Part shown: one piece after another, positions 33,980 through 44,657 of the stretch
Numbering within the stretch: position 1 is the stretch's first letter
How the letters are laid out: every line of letters begins with the position of its first letter
Source: Sepiola atlantica
Taxonomy: Eukaryota > Mollusca > Cephalopoda > Sepiida > Sepiolidae
Assembly: GCA_963556195.1 (NCBI GenBank)
Contig: OY744520.1
Coordinates: 554,501 to 618,500, forward strand
Length of the DNA stretch: 64,000 nucleotides
Direction: 5' to 3'
Program-made: the position numbers and the translations under genes
The notes under the pieces: generated by a model
The model's database searches: none
What the model was told of the DNA's origin: nothing
Seen by the model: only the letters and a program-made list of their open reading frames with translations

Positions 33980-36900
33980 ATGGCCACGAACTTGAAGCTA
34001 GGAAGCTTGAACGTGAGAGGCTTGAGATCCTTAAGCAAGGCAGCCCGCATACTGGGGGATCTCAAGGCTCTTGAATTAGATGTGGCTGCGGTACAGGAAA
34101 CTCACTATGTTTCGATGGATGATCACCGACTGCTGTCGGAACATTTCGATGTTTTTTCAGCATTTGGTGACCGTTCTGCTCGGGGAGTTTCTCTGTTAGT
34201 TAGACGCACTCTGTTAGCAAGGGTAAACGTTGTTCACGCGGATGCTGATGGCAGACTGGTCGTGGCTGATGTTGCCGTGAATAGTGCCATGTTTCGAATC
34301 GTCGCGGTTTATGCGCCCAATTCCATTCGTGAGAGGGTTTCCTTTTTTCGAGGGTTGGAGGGGTTCCTCGGTGGTTCGGAGCGGCTAATCTTAGTGGGAG
34401 ATTGGAATGCCATCCTTGATCCCAGGATAGATAAGGTGGGGGGACCTAGTGGGTCGGATGGGTGTGAGACAAGTCTGTCTGATCTGATGGCACAATGCGA
34501 TCTGGTCGACAGATTTCGTGTCGATCACCCGAGGCGGGAGATGTGGACGTGGCTCGCTAGCGGCACTTTCCTTTCAAGTACTTACTTGGATCGATTGCTA
34601 ATTAGAAGAGGCAACGTAGATTATATCTCTTGTCCCACGTTCCACTGGTTAGGCCATTCTGACCACAAGTTACTTGTGGCCAGTCTGGAGTTAGGTCCTA
34701 AGACAAACAAGGTAGCTACCTACTGGAAGTTAAATACCTCCTTACTGGAGATACGTGACTTCCGGGAACAGCTATCTCTTAACTTTCAAAAGGGATTAGT
34801 GGGGGCGGTAACCGGGAGTAAGTGGTGGGTTAACGCCAAAGTTGGCATTAGGCGCTTTTCTGTTCAATATAGCCAACGCCTCGCCTTAAATAAGGCTGAA
34901 GCAGAAAAGCGTTTAGAAACTAAGCTGGCCCGGGCGGTGGCTGGGGGGGATTCCCTAGGCATAGATCTAGCTAAGGGGGACCTGAAACGTGCGGCTAACG
35001 TGCGGTATGAGGGTCAAGTAGTTAGAGCTAGGCTAAAGAGAGTGTCCAACGAAGCCGTGAATGTGGACGCGGAAGAGCGTAGAACTCCACTTCGTCGCAA
35101 CTCGGTCGGTCTCATTCGTCAAGTCAAACACCCGGAAGGACACACCCTTGTGTCGACTCGGGAGATTTGCCGGGGATTTCGTGAGCATTTCATGGAGCGG
35201 TTCACCCAACTGCCCGGACTCCGCGTCGAGGAGTTTGGCAGCTATTTAGCTGGCTCGCCCCGCCTGGAGGCGGCCCGAGCGGCTAGTTGTGATGGGCGCG
35301 TTACAGAGTGTGAGGTCTTGGCTGCACTGAAGCAGGTCGGCTACGACAAATCTCCGGGACTGGATGGTTTGCCCTATGAATTGTTCTTGAGGCTGTCGCA
35401 CATCTTCGTACCTATTCTGGTCAATGTGTTCAATCACTGGTTTGAACAGGGTTCTATCCCTGGTCAAGTCACCAGGGGAGTGATCACATTGCTTCAGAAA
35501 AAGGGCCAAGATGGTGGGGAATTAGATGATTATAGGCCCATAACTCTGCTAAACACAGATTTAAAGATTTTGGCCAAAGTTCTTGCAAATCGGTTGCAGC
35601 TTGTTATCGCTGAGTTGGTCGAACCTGATCAGAATTATGCTGTGAAGGGGAGATCGATTCAAAACAACTTGCATCTGATGCGCACGATCATAGAGGGATT
35701 AGAAGACGACACCGAAGCCGCGCTGATCAATTTAGATCAGTCCAAAGCTTTTGACAGGGTCGACCATCGGTTCCTGGGATCTGTTTTAGAGGCCTCCGGT
35801 TTTACACCGGACTTCTGCAGATGGATCTCCATTTTGTATCGCGGGCCGACGGCAGTGGTGCAAGTGAATGGAATGCGATCGGAGTCTTTTGCCGTCTCTC
35901 GGTCGGTACGTCAGGGGTGTCCGCTGTCTCCCCTGCTTTACGTCCTTGCCTTGGAGCCTTTTCTCCGCAGGCTTAGGATCGGGGAGCCTGGACTGGTCCT
36001 ACGCGGTATTGCTCTTCCTGGCGGTGCGCGAGCCAGGGTATCCGCGTATGCCGATGATGTCACCGTGTTTGTGTCGTGCTTTCGAGACATTATCGCGGTG
36101 ATTAAGGCACTCAAAAGGTACGAAAAAGTGACAGGGGCCATAGTCAACCTTAGCAAATCCAATGGCCTAAGGTTGGCTGCCTGGAGTGGCGCGCCTGCGC
36201 TCCCGGGCCTTTTCAACTGGACAGATGGCCCGGTTCGGATCCTCGGCGTATGGTTCGGACCGGGTCTCCAGCTTGATAAGAACTGGTCGGAAGTACAGTC
36301 TAAGGTCGAAGCGTCTGTAAGGATTTGGCTTCGAAGGGGGCTTTCCCTTAAAGGTCGAGCTGAGGCGTGCGTCACGTACGTCTTTTCGCTCATCCTTTAC
36401 CGATTGGCTGTACTACCTCTGCCTGCGGACCGCCGAGCGGTTTTTACGCGTCTCCTTTCCTCGCTTTTGTGGGCAAGGGGGAAGCCGCTAGTCCGTAGAC
36501 AGGTCTGTACTCAACGTCCTGATGTGGGAGGCTTAGGAATGCCCTGCTTGGAAAGCCATTTGTATGCCGAGCGGTTATCATTCCTGAGCCGAACCTTGAC
36601 AGAGGAGTCTGCGTGGGGCCCTGCGGTTAGAAACGCTTTTCCTAACCTCGTCCCTGACCACTTGGCCGAATGCCGACGTAAGCCAAGGGGTCAATCGCAG
36701 TTCCTCAACGAATGCCGAGCTGCGCTCAGAGTGCTGCCGGGGTCCAGTGACCTCGCCCGGTCTAGGAATACACTATATCGGGAATTAGTGGTGGGGACCG
36801 CTTCGGATCCCCTTGGGGAGCGGCTAGGATTGTCGGAGCGGGAGGCTCGCTCTCAGTGGAATTGGGCGCCAGGCCGGAGCCATCTCAACAATACTGAGTT

Positions 36901-37414
36901 TTCTCTGACCTGGCGATTGGTTCGAAATGCGGTACCCCTCAATGGCATACGATTCAGGATTGGTCTGGTTATGGACCCCTTTTGCCCACGTTGCGAGGAA
37001 GATGAGATCGAAACGGCGGAGCACGCCTTTCTCACCTGCTCCAAACTTCGTGAATTCTGGACGTATGTCAACGAGGTGACGGCTCGCATCACCCCCGATC
37101 GGGTGACGTGCTTGGATGTAGCATCCGTTGTCTTCAACATGGACCCCTTGTGGCCCAGGGAGAAACGTATGGTTTTGCTCGCGATCTTAGCCGTGGCTAG
37201 ACTCGTGGTGTATACCTCTCGCTTAGACATAGGGCGTGGGGGGGTGCCGCCTTCTTATTATGATTTGATTTCGTATTTTAAGCACCAGCTTAAAATCAAA
37301 ATCAAATCTGATAGAAGGAGGTTGCCTTCTTCACTTTTTAAAAGTAGGTGGATACACACCGCTAGTTTATGCGTGTTCACGCGGAATAGGTTCGAGTTCG
37401 TGTTCCCTGCCTAG
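33980..37414 (+). CDS. ORF2 APE endonuclease-reverse transcriptase, copy 1 (1144 aa)
   Basis: Catalyses target nicking and target-primed reverse transcription. APE domain (1-~235): SLNVRGLRS, QETH, GDWN (D141-N143), YLDR, and SDH at 227-229 carrying the catalytic His. RT domain (~430-740): KSPGLDGLPYE, YRPITLLNTDLKILAKVLA, FDRVDH (D592), RQGCPLSPLLY, YADD at 690-693. The C-terminal CCHC is C1002-x2-C1005-x9-H1015-x4-C1020. No RNase H is recognised. I start at ATG 33980 (4 nt after the ORF1 TAG); the frame is open 18 nt further but has no ATG there. This start gives the same 1144-aa length as copy 4. Confidence 0.95.
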   Translation: MATNLKLGSLNVRGLRSLSKAARILGDLKALELDVAAVQETHYVSMDDHRLLSEHFDVFSAFGDRSARGVSLLVRRTLLARVNVVHADADGRLVVADVAVNSAMFRIVAVYAPNSIRERVSFFRGLEGFLGGSERLILVGDWNAILDPRIDKVGGPSGSDGCETSLSDLMAQCDLVDRFRVDHPRREMWTWLASGTFLSSTYLDRLLIRRGNVDYISCPTFHWLGHSDHKLLVASLELGPKTNKVATYWKLNTSLLEIRDFREQLSLNFQKGLVGAVTGSKWWVNAKVGIRRFSVQYSQRLALNKAEAEKRLETKLARAVAGGDSLGIDLAKGDLKRAANVRYEGQVVRARLKRVSNEAVNVDAEERRTPLRRNSVGLIRQVKHPEGHTLVSTREICRGFREHFMERFTQLPGLRVEEFGSYLAGSPRLEAARAASCDGRVTECEVLAALKQVGYDKSPGLDGLPYELFLRLSHIFVPILVNVFNHWFEQGSIPGQVTRGVITLLQKKGQDGGELDDYRPITLLNTDLKILAKVLANRLQLVIAELVEPDQNYAVKGRSIQNNLHLMRTIIEGLEDDTEAALINLDQSKAFDRVDHRFLGSVLEASGFTPDFCRWISILYRGPTAVVQVNGMRSESFAVSRSVRQGCPLSPLLYVLALEPFLRRLRIGEPGLVLRGIALPGGARARVSAYADDVTVFVSCFRDIIAVIKALKRYEKVTGAIVNLSKSNGLRLAAWSGAPALPGLFNWTDGPVRILGVWFGPGLQLDKNWSEVQSKVEASVRIWLRRGLSLKGRAEACVTYVFSLILYRLAVLPLPADRRAVFTRLLSSLLWARGKPLVRRQVCTQRPDVGGLGMPCLESHLYAERLSFLSRTLTEESAWGPAVRNAFPNLVPDHLAECRRKPRGQSQFLNECRAALRVLPGSSDLARSRNTLYRELVVGTASDPLGERLGLSEREARSQWNWAPGRSHLNNTEFSLTWRLVRNAVPLNGIRFRIGLVMDPFCPRCEEDEIETAEHAFLTCSKLREFWTYVNEVTARITPDRVTCLDVASVVFNMDPLWPREKRMVLLAILAVARLVVYTSRLDIGRGGVPPSYYDLISYFKHQLKIKIKSDRRRLPSSLFKSRWIHTASLCVFTRNRFEFVFPA

Positions 37415-38137
37415 GCATGGCACACAGCGACCTTAGGTCACTTTTCCGAAAAAGGATCACATTTCCTTAACTTGACCCTCAAAATTTTTTGGCTTAGTCC
37501 CTATTAGCTAGTAGTGTAAATGAGCTCTTTGGCCCCATCTTTATTTTAGGTGTCAGAACTCCTTCAGGATGCCCGCTCCCTAATTTATTTTATATCCCTG
37601 ACCCGCCCTAATAGTTCTTATCCTGGAGGACACCGCACATCCCGACAAACCCATCCCTCCTTTTCTTTTGCCCCCATATAGAAACGCCCACTCCCAATTA
37701 GGAGGTGACTCTCTTGCTTTCGGTTTTTACCGGAAGACAGCGAGCAGTTCATACTTTAGATAGGATGGGGGGGACCCTACTAACTTACCTTAATTAGCAT
37801 TTTCTTTGGTTCTTTATTTTTACTATCCCTTTTATTTTTATTTATTTTTGGGGGATTATTTAAGGCTTAGTTTTTTGTTCTCCCACTCCCATCATCACAC
37901 ATGTAAATACTTTTTTGTAAATAAAATTCATTTTCAAACACCTGGGGATATTTTAAGTAGCTTAAGTCCATAGAGTGAATGTGGTATTATGGTGACTGAA
38001 ACTAGTTTCTAGGGTATTTATAGACAAAGTGGACGACCCCCGACCCCCATTTTCCCCCCCATACCCCCTTTTGGCCTTGTGCCACATCTATTTAATGTAT
38101 TATGTATATTATTTGGATAAATAAATTTCAATTTCGG
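37415..38137 (+). promoter_or_regulatory. 3' UTR with conserved structures, copy 1
   Basis: Contains GACCT-T-AGGTC near the stop, the hairpin CTTTCGGT-TTTT-ACCGGAAG (37717-37736), TACTAAC (37778-37784) followed by a T-rich tract, the block GGGGATATTTTAAGTAG (about 37944-37960), and a C-rich tract (38037-38068). Two AATAAA-like signals lie near the end. The hairpin, TACTAAC, block and C-tract recur in the same order in copy 4, so this is likely the region recognised by the reverse transcriptase. Confidence 0.75.
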
Positions 38138-38183
38138 CCTTTTTGTCTAAATCTCTGACTTGTTCTTCGATTTGTTCAGGCCA

Positions 38184-38349
38184 CTCTTAGGCAATCACTT
38201 GGTGATTGCCTAAGAGCCGACCAGCTACTTGGGCCCCGCCCAGTTTAAAGCTTACACCTTCAGGGGACTCTCTCTGTCCCCTTAGACTAGCCCCTTTTGG
38301 GCAATTTGTCTTTCTACACCCCTCTTGGGTGGCCACCCCTCTTGGGTGG
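38184..38349 (+). promoter_or_regulatory. leader hairpin series, copy 2
   Basis: 15-bp perfect hairpin (38184-38216) followed by the four smaller hairpins at 38262-38349, as in copy 1. Confidence 0.8.
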
Positions 38350-38406
38350 TTCATTGTACTTAATCTTTTTGTTCCCTTCTTTTTCAGGTGTCCAACTTCC
38401 AGGCTT

Positions 38407-38484
38407 GACTTAAGCAGCTGGCAGGTTTCGGGTTGACTAACGTACCTTTTAGGCGACGGTCTTCCTGACTCCGAATCGGCGGGT
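38407..38484 (+). promoter_or_regulatory. conserved pre-ORF1 leader module, copy 2
   Basis: Same block as 31164-31241, ending 16 nt before the ORF1 ATG. Confidence 0.8.
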
Positions 38485-38500
38485 CTTAGCCGGGAGTTGG

Positions 38501-41218
38501 ATGAGAGAGGGGAGGAGTAGTCCGGGCTCTGCTGCAGAGTCTTCGTCTAGCCCGGGCTCCTTTTCCGACATGAGGCGACGGTCTCATGTCGGGGCGGGAG
38601 CAGACCCAGATCGAGCAGACGGTCATGCCGCTCTAAGCGACATGCCCAGTACGTCTGCCAGTGCCGCTCCCAGCACTGGAGGTAGATCAGGGTCTACCGC
38701 CTTAGGCGGTAGCCCTGCTAGCTCTCACGCTGCTGTCCCCGGCAGTTTAGGCACCGGTTCGTCGGTTAGCTCAGATCGGAGAGGTGATCTGGGTCGGTGG
38801 GAAAAACTCCCCATCGTACCAATCTCTCACCGGGCTTCAACCGTCAGCCCGCCTGGTCGTAGGCGAAAAGGTCGCCTGCCTCCAGGAGCGAGAATGACTA
38901 AGTCGGTGGAGTCCCTCCAAGAAGGGGCCACCAACCCAGATCAGCCGCCAGCCCCCGTTGACAGGGACTCTGCTCAGAGCCGCATCCTGGACCTCCACCA
39001 GGAACTGTTCGGCAGTGAGAGCAGTGACAGCGACACCAGTCACTGCAGCAACGGCAGCCCCATTAGCAGTCGTGATACCAGCAGAGACAGCAGCATGGAG
39101 GTTCTGCATCTGACCCCAAAGAGTCCGGTCCGGGCTGGCATGCGGCAGTCCAGACCGAGGAAGATGGGGGCTGCTCGAACTGTCCTAAAGACTGGAGCAG
39201 CGGATGTCGCTGGTAAGAGAGGACCCAAGGCGGCCACTCCGCCGGTTACAACACCGACAGCATCACCAAAGGAGTGGCCGTCCCTCACAGCAGCCCCAGC
39301 TGAGACCCCTAGTGTATGGTCATCACCTCCCGGGCAGAAGACGCCGTCGCCGACGAAAGCGACAACACCAGCAACTCCGGCGGCGGCAACCAGCACTCCT
39401 GCCCTATCTCCAACAAAAGACAAGTGGGGACCCCAGTCGCAAAGAAGCCCTTCAGAATACCGTCGGTTATTCGAATCGAAATACAAAGATCTAACCGACG
39501 GTAGCGTGATAAAAGCAGCGCCAGGAGCGGTGGAACGACTAGCGAAGCGAATTGTTTCGCTAGTCACCATCGACTCCAGAACCAAAGGGCTGGCTGGGGT
39601 CCAAATTGAGACCATAGGAGAGATCCTGTGGGCCCTCAAAGTTCCTGCAACTTACGTTTGCAGGAGAGGGTTCGCCACTTGGGACCTGCTCCTACCCACA
39701 GAGGAAGCAGCGGAGAAGGTGGCCAGGGCCGACCTGAGGCATAAGCATTTAATCCTCAGGCCGGAGTACTTGAGCAGGAGGAGGACCTTAGTAACGGTCC
39801 TCGGCGTCCCCTGTTATATTGACTCGGAGCAACTAGGTGCAGTGATGAGTCAATATGGGGACGTCGAAGCCATAATCCCGGTCCGTGGTCCCCATAACCT
39901 AATGGTAGGGGACTACAAGATTAAAATGCGTCTGGACCGGGATGGCTTCAATAACATCCCGCCACTGCTCAAGTGCGACAGCTGGTCCATGTCAGTAATA
40001 GTGGAGGGCAGGAGGCCACATTGTTGGCACTGCGAGCAGAAGGGGCATATGGCGAAAAATTGCCCTAAAAAGGCGCCAAACAAGAAGACCCCTTCTGCCG
40101 CAGCCCCGGGAGGTCCAGCGACATCAGCCGCTCCTAAACCAGGAAAGGACGAGGAGGGTTTCACCCCAGTTGTCCGAAAGGGCAAACCACAGAAGCCCTC
40201 CTCCAAGAAAGTGCAGCCCTCTGAAGAAAAAGGGATGCGGGGTCCCGCTGAGTCGATGGACGCGGATTTGCCCACCAGTAAGGAGCCGCAGCAAGCCTCT
40301 GTCACGGCAGCGGCCACAAAGCGAAAGACCGAGGTTCCCCTGTCACTACCTTCATCATCCGAATCGGAAGGGGAGAAAATGGAGGGTGACGCTGGCCCGG
40401 TCCCGGCTCAGGAGATAGAGACAGAGAGAAAGATTACAAGGGAAAAGAAAGTTGCGAAACGCACTGACAAAAAGTCAACAGAGGCTGGGCCCCAATCCCC
40501 CGCCCCAATGCCTGAAGAGATGACTATCTCTTCTGCTCAGTCCCCCGAACCCCCAAAACCTAAACCCACCACTGAGCAGAAATCCCCTTCCCCCACTAAA
40601 ACCCCCCCAGCTGGCTCCCGCTCTCTGTCTCAAAAAGAAGAGCCGGTGCCTAAAACTCCGAAAGCGGCCAAACAGGCCAAGAAGCTAAAAGCGTCGCCCT
40701 CTCCAGCTCGAAAGGAGAAGTCCCGTAAGCTCCCCTTCCTGCCAGGGGACCTCATATGCGATGCGGACCTGCATCATGCCGCTGCCGATCTTACACCTCA
40801 GCAGAGGAATGTGATCAAACCGCTGCAGCTCCTCACGAAGGCCCAGGGTCTGGACGTTACCAACCCGTCCAACTTCCCGGATGCCCCTTTGCTAATCACC
40901 TTCGTCAGAAAGACGAAAATTCGCCGCACTAAATCAATGTGGCGAATGATCGAAGCAGCAAAGGAGGCGATCCTGGGCCTTACGTTGGTGGAAGAAGGGC
41001 ACGACTCCCTCGACGATCTGAGGGACAAATGCGAAGGGAGGATCCCCATTTACGTCCACCCCTCATTTTATAGAGCCCTTAAGCTAACCTTTCCCCTGGA
41101 TGTCGGGGGCATCTCCCGAGACGGCCGCGCGTCGTCAGAATTGCTCACTGGCAATATCGGGCATGCCGTCGGCGTCCTGACAAACAAGGACTTCAGGCCG
41201 TTGATTGACACTGACTAG
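38501..41218 (+). CDS. ORF1 nucleic-acid-binding protein, copy 2 (905 aa)
   Basis: Protein identical to copy 1, with the CCHC knuckle at 508-521 and the C-terminal domain at 742-905. It overlaps no other real frame. Stop TAG at 41216-41218, then TGCA and the ORF2 ATG. Confidence 0.9.
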   Translation: MREGRSSPGSAAESSSSPGSFSDMRRRSHVGAGADPDRADGHAALSDMPSTSASAAPSTGGRSGSTALGGSPASSHAAVPGSLGTGSSVSSDRRGDLGRWEKLPIVPISHRASTVSPPGRRRKGRLPPGARMTKSVESLQEGATNPDQPPAPVDRDSAQSRILDLHQELFGSESSDSDTSHCSNGSPISSRDTSRDSSMEVLHLTPKSPVRAGMRQSRPRKMGAARTVLKTGAADVAGKRGPKAATPPVTTPTASPKEWPSLTAAPAETPSVWSSPPGQKTPSPTKATTPATPAAATSTPALSPTKDKWGPQSQRSPSEYRRLFESKYKDLTDGSVIKAAPGAVERLAKRIVSLVTIDSRTKGLAGVQIETIGEILWALKVPATYVCRRGFATWDLLLPTEEAAEKVARADLRHKHLILRPEYLSRRRTLVTVLGVPCYIDSEQLGAVMSQYGDVEAIIPVRGPHNLMVGDYKIKMRLDRDGFNNIPPLLKCDSWSMSVIVEGRRPHCWHCEQKGHMAKNCPKKAPNKKTPSAAAPGGPATSAAPKPGKDEEGFTPVVRKGKPQKPSSKKVQPSEEKGMRGPAESMDADLPTSKEPQQASVTAAATKRKTEVPLSLPSSSESEGEKMEGDAGPVPAQEIETERKITREKKVAKRTDKKSTEAGPQSPAPMPEEMTISSAQSPEPPKPKPTTEQKSPSPTKTPPAGSRSLSQKEEPVPKTPKAAKQAKKLKASPSPARKEKSRKLPFLPGDLICDADLHHAAADLTPQQRNVIKPLQLLTKAQGLDVTNPSNFPDAPLLITFVRKTKIRRTKSMWRMIEAAKEAILGLTLVEEGHDSLDDLRDKCEGRIPIYVHPSFYRALKLTFPLDVGGISRDGRASSELLTGNIGHAVGVLTNKDFRPLIDTD

Positions 41219-41222
41219 TGCA

Positions 41223-44200
41223 ATGGCCACGAACTTGAAGCTAGGAAGCTTGAACGTGAGAGGCTTGAGATCCTTAAGCAAGGCAGCCCGCATACTGGGG
41301 GATCTCAAGGCTCTTGAATTAGATGTGGCTGCGGTACAGGAAACTCACTATGTTTCGATGGATGATCACCGACTGCTGTCGGAACATTTCGATGTTTTTT
41401 CAGCATTTGGTGACCGTTCTGCTCGGGGAGTTTCTCTGTTAGTTAGACGCACTCTGTTAGCAAGGGTAAACGTTGTTCACGCGGATGCTGATGGCAGACT
41501 GGTCGTGGCTGATGTTGCCGTGAATAGTGCCATGTTTCGAATCGTCGCGGTTTATGCGCCCAATTCCATTCGTGAGAGGGTTTCCTTTTTTCGAGGGTTG
41601 GAGGGGTTCCTCGGTGGTTCGGAGCGGCTAATCTTAGTGGGAGATTGGAATGCCATCCTTGATCCCAGGATAGATAAGGTGGGGGGACCTAGTGGGTCGG
41701 ATGGGTGTGAGACAAGTCTGTCTGATCTGATGGCACAATGCGATCTGGTCGACAGATTTCGTGTCGATCACCCGAGGCGGGAGATGTGGACGTGGCTCGC
41801 TAGCGGCACTTTCCTTTCAAGTACTTACTTGGATCGATTGCTAATTAGAAGAGGCAACGTAGATTATATCTCTTGTCCCACGTTCCACTGGTTAGGCCAT
41901 TCTGACCACAAGTTACTTGTGGCCAGTCTGGAGTTAGGTCCTAAGACAAACAAGGTAGCTACCTACTGGAAGTTAAATACCTCCTTACTGGAGATACGTG
42001 ACTTCCGGGAACAGCTATCTCTTAACTTTCAAAAGGGATTAGTGGGGGCGGTAACCGGGAGTAAGTGGTGGGTTAACGCCAAAGTTGGCATTAGGCGCTT
42101 TTCTGTTCAATATAGCCAACGCCTCGCCTTAAATAAGGCTGAAGCAGAAAAGCGTTTAGAAACTAAGCTGGCCCGGGCGGTGGCTGGGGGGGATTCCCTA
42201 GGCATAGATCTAGCTAAGGGGGACCTGAAACGTGCGGCTAACGTGCGGTATGAGGGTCAAGTAGTTAGAGCTAGGCTAAAGAGAGTGTCCAACGAAGCCG
42301 TGAATGTGGACGCGGAAGAGCGTAGAACTCCACTTCGTCGCAACTCGGTCGGTCTCATTCGTCAAGTCAAACACCCGGAAGGACACACCCTTGTGTCGAC
42401 TCGGGAGATTTGCCGGGGATTTCGTGAGCATTTCATGGAGCGGTTCACCCAACTGCCCGGACTCCGCGTCGAGGAGTTTGGCAGCTATTTAGCTGGCTCG
42501 CCCCGCCTGGAGGCGGCCCGAGCGGCTAGTTGTGATGGGCGCGTTACAGAGTGTGAGGTCTTGGCTGCACTGAAGCAGGTCGGCTACGACAAATCTCCGG
42601 GACTGGATGGTTTGCCCTATGAATTGTTCTTGAGGCTGTCGCACATCTTCGTACCTATTCTGGTCAATGTGTTCAATCACTGGTTTGAACAGGGTTCTAT
42701 CCCTGGTCAAGTCACCAGGGGAGTGATCACATTGCTTCAGAAAAAGGGCCAAGATGGTGGGGAATTAGATGATTATAGGCCCATAACTCTGCTAAACACA
42801 GATTTAAAGATTTTGGCCAAAGTTCTTGCAAATCGGTTGCAGCTTGTTATCGCTGAGTTGGTCGAACCTGATCAGAATTATGCTGTGAAGGGGAGATCGA
42901 TTCAAAACAACTTGCATCTGATGCGCACGATCATAGAGGGATTAGAAGACGACACCGAAGCCGCGCTGATCAATTTAGATCAGTCCAAAGCTTTTGACAG
43001 GGTCGACCATCGGTTCCTGGGATCTGTTTTAGAGGCCTCCGGTTTTACACCGGACTTCTGCAGATGGATCTCCATTTTGTATCGCGGGCCGACGGCAGTG
43101 GTGCAAGTGAATGGAATGCGATCGGAGTCTTTTGCCGTCTCTCGGTCGGTACGTCAGGGGTGTCCGCTGTCTCCCCTGCTTTACGTCCTTGCCTTGGAGC
43201 CTTTTCTCCGCAGGCTTAGGATCGGGGAGCCTGGACTGGTCCTACGCGGTATTGCTCTTCCTGGCGGTGCGCGAGCCAGGGTATCCGCGTATGCCGATGA
43301 TGTCACCGTGTTTGTGTCGTGCTTTCGAGACATTATCGCGGTGATTAAGGCACTCAAAAGGTACGAAAAAGTGACAGGGGCCATAGTCAACCTTAGCAAA
43401 TCCAATGGCCTAAGGTTGGCTGCCTGGAGTGGCGCGCCTGCGCTCCCGGGCCTTTTCAACTGGACAGATGGCCCGGTTCGGATCCTCGGCGTATGGTTCG
43501 GACCGGGTCTCCAGCTTGATAAGAACTGGTCGGAAGTACAGTCTAAGGTCGAAGCGTCTGTAAGGATTTGGCTTCGAAGGGGGCTTTCCCTTAAAGGTCG
43601 AGCTGAGGCGTGCGTCACGTACGTCTTTTCGCTCATCCTTTACCGATTGGCTGTACTACCTCTGCCTGCGGACCGCCGAGCGGTTTTTACGCGTCTCCTT
43701 TCCTCGCTTTTGTGGGCAAGGGGGAAGCCGCTAGTCCGTAGACAGGTCTGTACTCAACGTCCTGATGTGGGAGGCTTAGGAATGCCCTGCTTGGAAAGCC
43801 ATTTGTATGCCGAGCGGTTATCATTCCTGAGCCGAACCTTGACAGAGGAGTCTGCGTGGGGCCCTGCGGTTAGAAACGCTTTTCCTAACCTCGTCCCTGA
43901 CCACTTGGCCGAATGCCGACGTAAGCCAAGGGGTCAATCGCAGTTCCTCAACGAATGCCGAGCTGCGCTCAGAGTGCTGCCGGGGTCCAGTGACCTCGCC
44001 CGGTCTAGGAATACACTATATCGGGAATTAGTGGTGGGGACCGCTTCGGATCCCCTTGGGGAGCGGCTAGGATTGTCGGAGCGGGAGGCTCGCTCTCAGT
44101 GGAATTGGGCGCCAGGCCGGAGCCATCTCAACAATACTGAGTTTTCTCTGACCTGGCGATTGGTTCGAAATGCGGTACCCCTCAATGGCATACGATTCAG

Positions 44201-44657
44201 GATTGGTCTGGTTATGGACCCCTTTTGCCCACGTTGCGAGGAAGATGAGATCGAAACGGCGGAGCACGCCTTTCTCACCTGCTCCAAACTTCGTGAATTC
44301 TGGACGTATGTCAACGAGGTGACGGCTCGCATCACCCCCGATCGGGTGACGTGCTTGGATGTAGCATCCGTTGTCTTCAACATGGACCCCTTGTGGCCCA
44401 GGGAGAAACGTATGGTTTTGCTCGCGATCTTAGCCGTGGCTAGACTCGTGGTGTATACCTCTCGCTTAGACATAGGGCGTGGGGGGGTGCCGCCTTCTTA
44501 TTATGATTTGATTTCGTATTTTAAGCACCAGCTTAAAATCAAAATCAAATCTGATAGAAGGAGGTTGCCTTCTTCACTTTTTAAAAGTAGGTGGATACAC
44601 ACCGCTAGTTTATGCGTGTTCACGCGGAATAGGTTCGAGTTCGTGTTCCCTGCCTAG
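41223..44657 (+). CDS. ORF2 APE endonuclease-reverse transcriptase, copy 2 (1144 aa)
   Basis: Protein identical to copy 1: APE residues D141/N143 and S227-D228-H229, RT Asp 592 and YADD 690-693, CCHC 1002-1020. Open throughout, so it is predicted functional. ATG chosen at 41223 by the same reasoning as copy 1. Confidence 0.95.
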   Translation: MATNLKLGSLNVRGLRSLSKAARILGDLKALELDVAAVQETHYVSMDDHRLLSEHFDVFSAFGDRSARGVSLLVRRTLLARVNVVHADADGRLVVADVAVNSAMFRIVAVYAPNSIRERVSFFRGLEGFLGGSERLILVGDWNAILDPRIDKVGGPSGSDGCETSLSDLMAQCDLVDRFRVDHPRREMWTWLASGTFLSSTYLDRLLIRRGNVDYISCPTFHWLGHSDHKLLVASLELGPKTNKVATYWKLNTSLLEIRDFREQLSLNFQKGLVGAVTGSKWWVNAKVGIRRFSVQYSQRLALNKAEAEKRLETKLARAVAGGDSLGIDLAKGDLKRAANVRYEGQVVRARLKRVSNEAVNVDAEERRTPLRRNSVGLIRQVKHPEGHTLVSTREICRGFREHFMERFTQLPGLRVEEFGSYLAGSPRLEAARAASCDGRVTECEVLAALKQVGYDKSPGLDGLPYELFLRLSHIFVPILVNVFNHWFEQGSIPGQVTRGVITLLQKKGQDGGELDDYRPITLLNTDLKILAKVLANRLQLVIAELVEPDQNYAVKGRSIQNNLHLMRTIIEGLEDDTEAALINLDQSKAFDRVDHRFLGSVLEASGFTPDFCRWISILYRGPTAVVQVNGMRSESFAVSRSVRQGCPLSPLLYVLALEPFLRRLRIGEPGLVLRGIALPGGARARVSAYADDVTVFVSCFRDIIAVIKALKRYEKVTGAIVNLSKSNGLRLAAWSGAPALPGLFNWTDGPVRILGVWFGPGLQLDKNWSEVQSKVEASVRIWLRRGLSLKGRAEACVTYVFSLILYRLAVLPLPADRRAVFTRLLSSLLWARGKPLVRRQVCTQRPDVGGLGMPCLESHLYAERLSFLSRTLTEESAWGPAVRNAFPNLVPDHLAECRRKPRGQSQFLNECRAALRVLPGSSDLARSRNTLYRELVVGTASDPLGERLGLSEREARSQWNWAPGRSHLNNTEFSLTWRLVRNAVPLNGIRFRIGLVMDPFCPRCEEDEIETAEHAFLTCSKLREFWTYVNEVTARITPDRVTCLDVASVVFNMDPLWPREKRMVLLAILAVARLVVYTSRLDIGRGGVPPSYYDLISYFKHQLKIKIKSDRRRLPSSLFKSRWIHTASLCVFTRNRFEFVFPA

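Larger units (their letters stand above)
30895..38137 (+). mobile_element. Tx1/Keno-like non-LTR retrotransposon, copy 1
   Basis: Full-length 7,243-bp unit: structured 363-nt leader, ORF1, ORF2 and a ~720-nt 3' UTR. Copy 2 follows directly with no spacer; boundaries are placed by the 7,243-bp tandem period. There is no poly(A) tail; the end is ATAAATAAATTTCAATTTCGG-like AT-rich DNA. Both ORFs are open and carry all expected catalytic motifs, so the copy looks potentially active. APE-type nuclease, CCHC knuckles and ORF layout place it in the L1-like Tx1 group, which includes U2-targeting Keno elements. The first ~35 nt (TCGGCCTTTTTGTCTAAATC) weakly resemble U2 nt 9-30. Confidence 0.9.

Noticed and set aside
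31797..37230. Long antisense and alternate-frame open stretches over ORF1 and ORF2 (up to ~200 codons)
   Set aside because: They mirror GC-rich coding sequence, have no family motifs, and repeat identically in each copy only because the real genes do.
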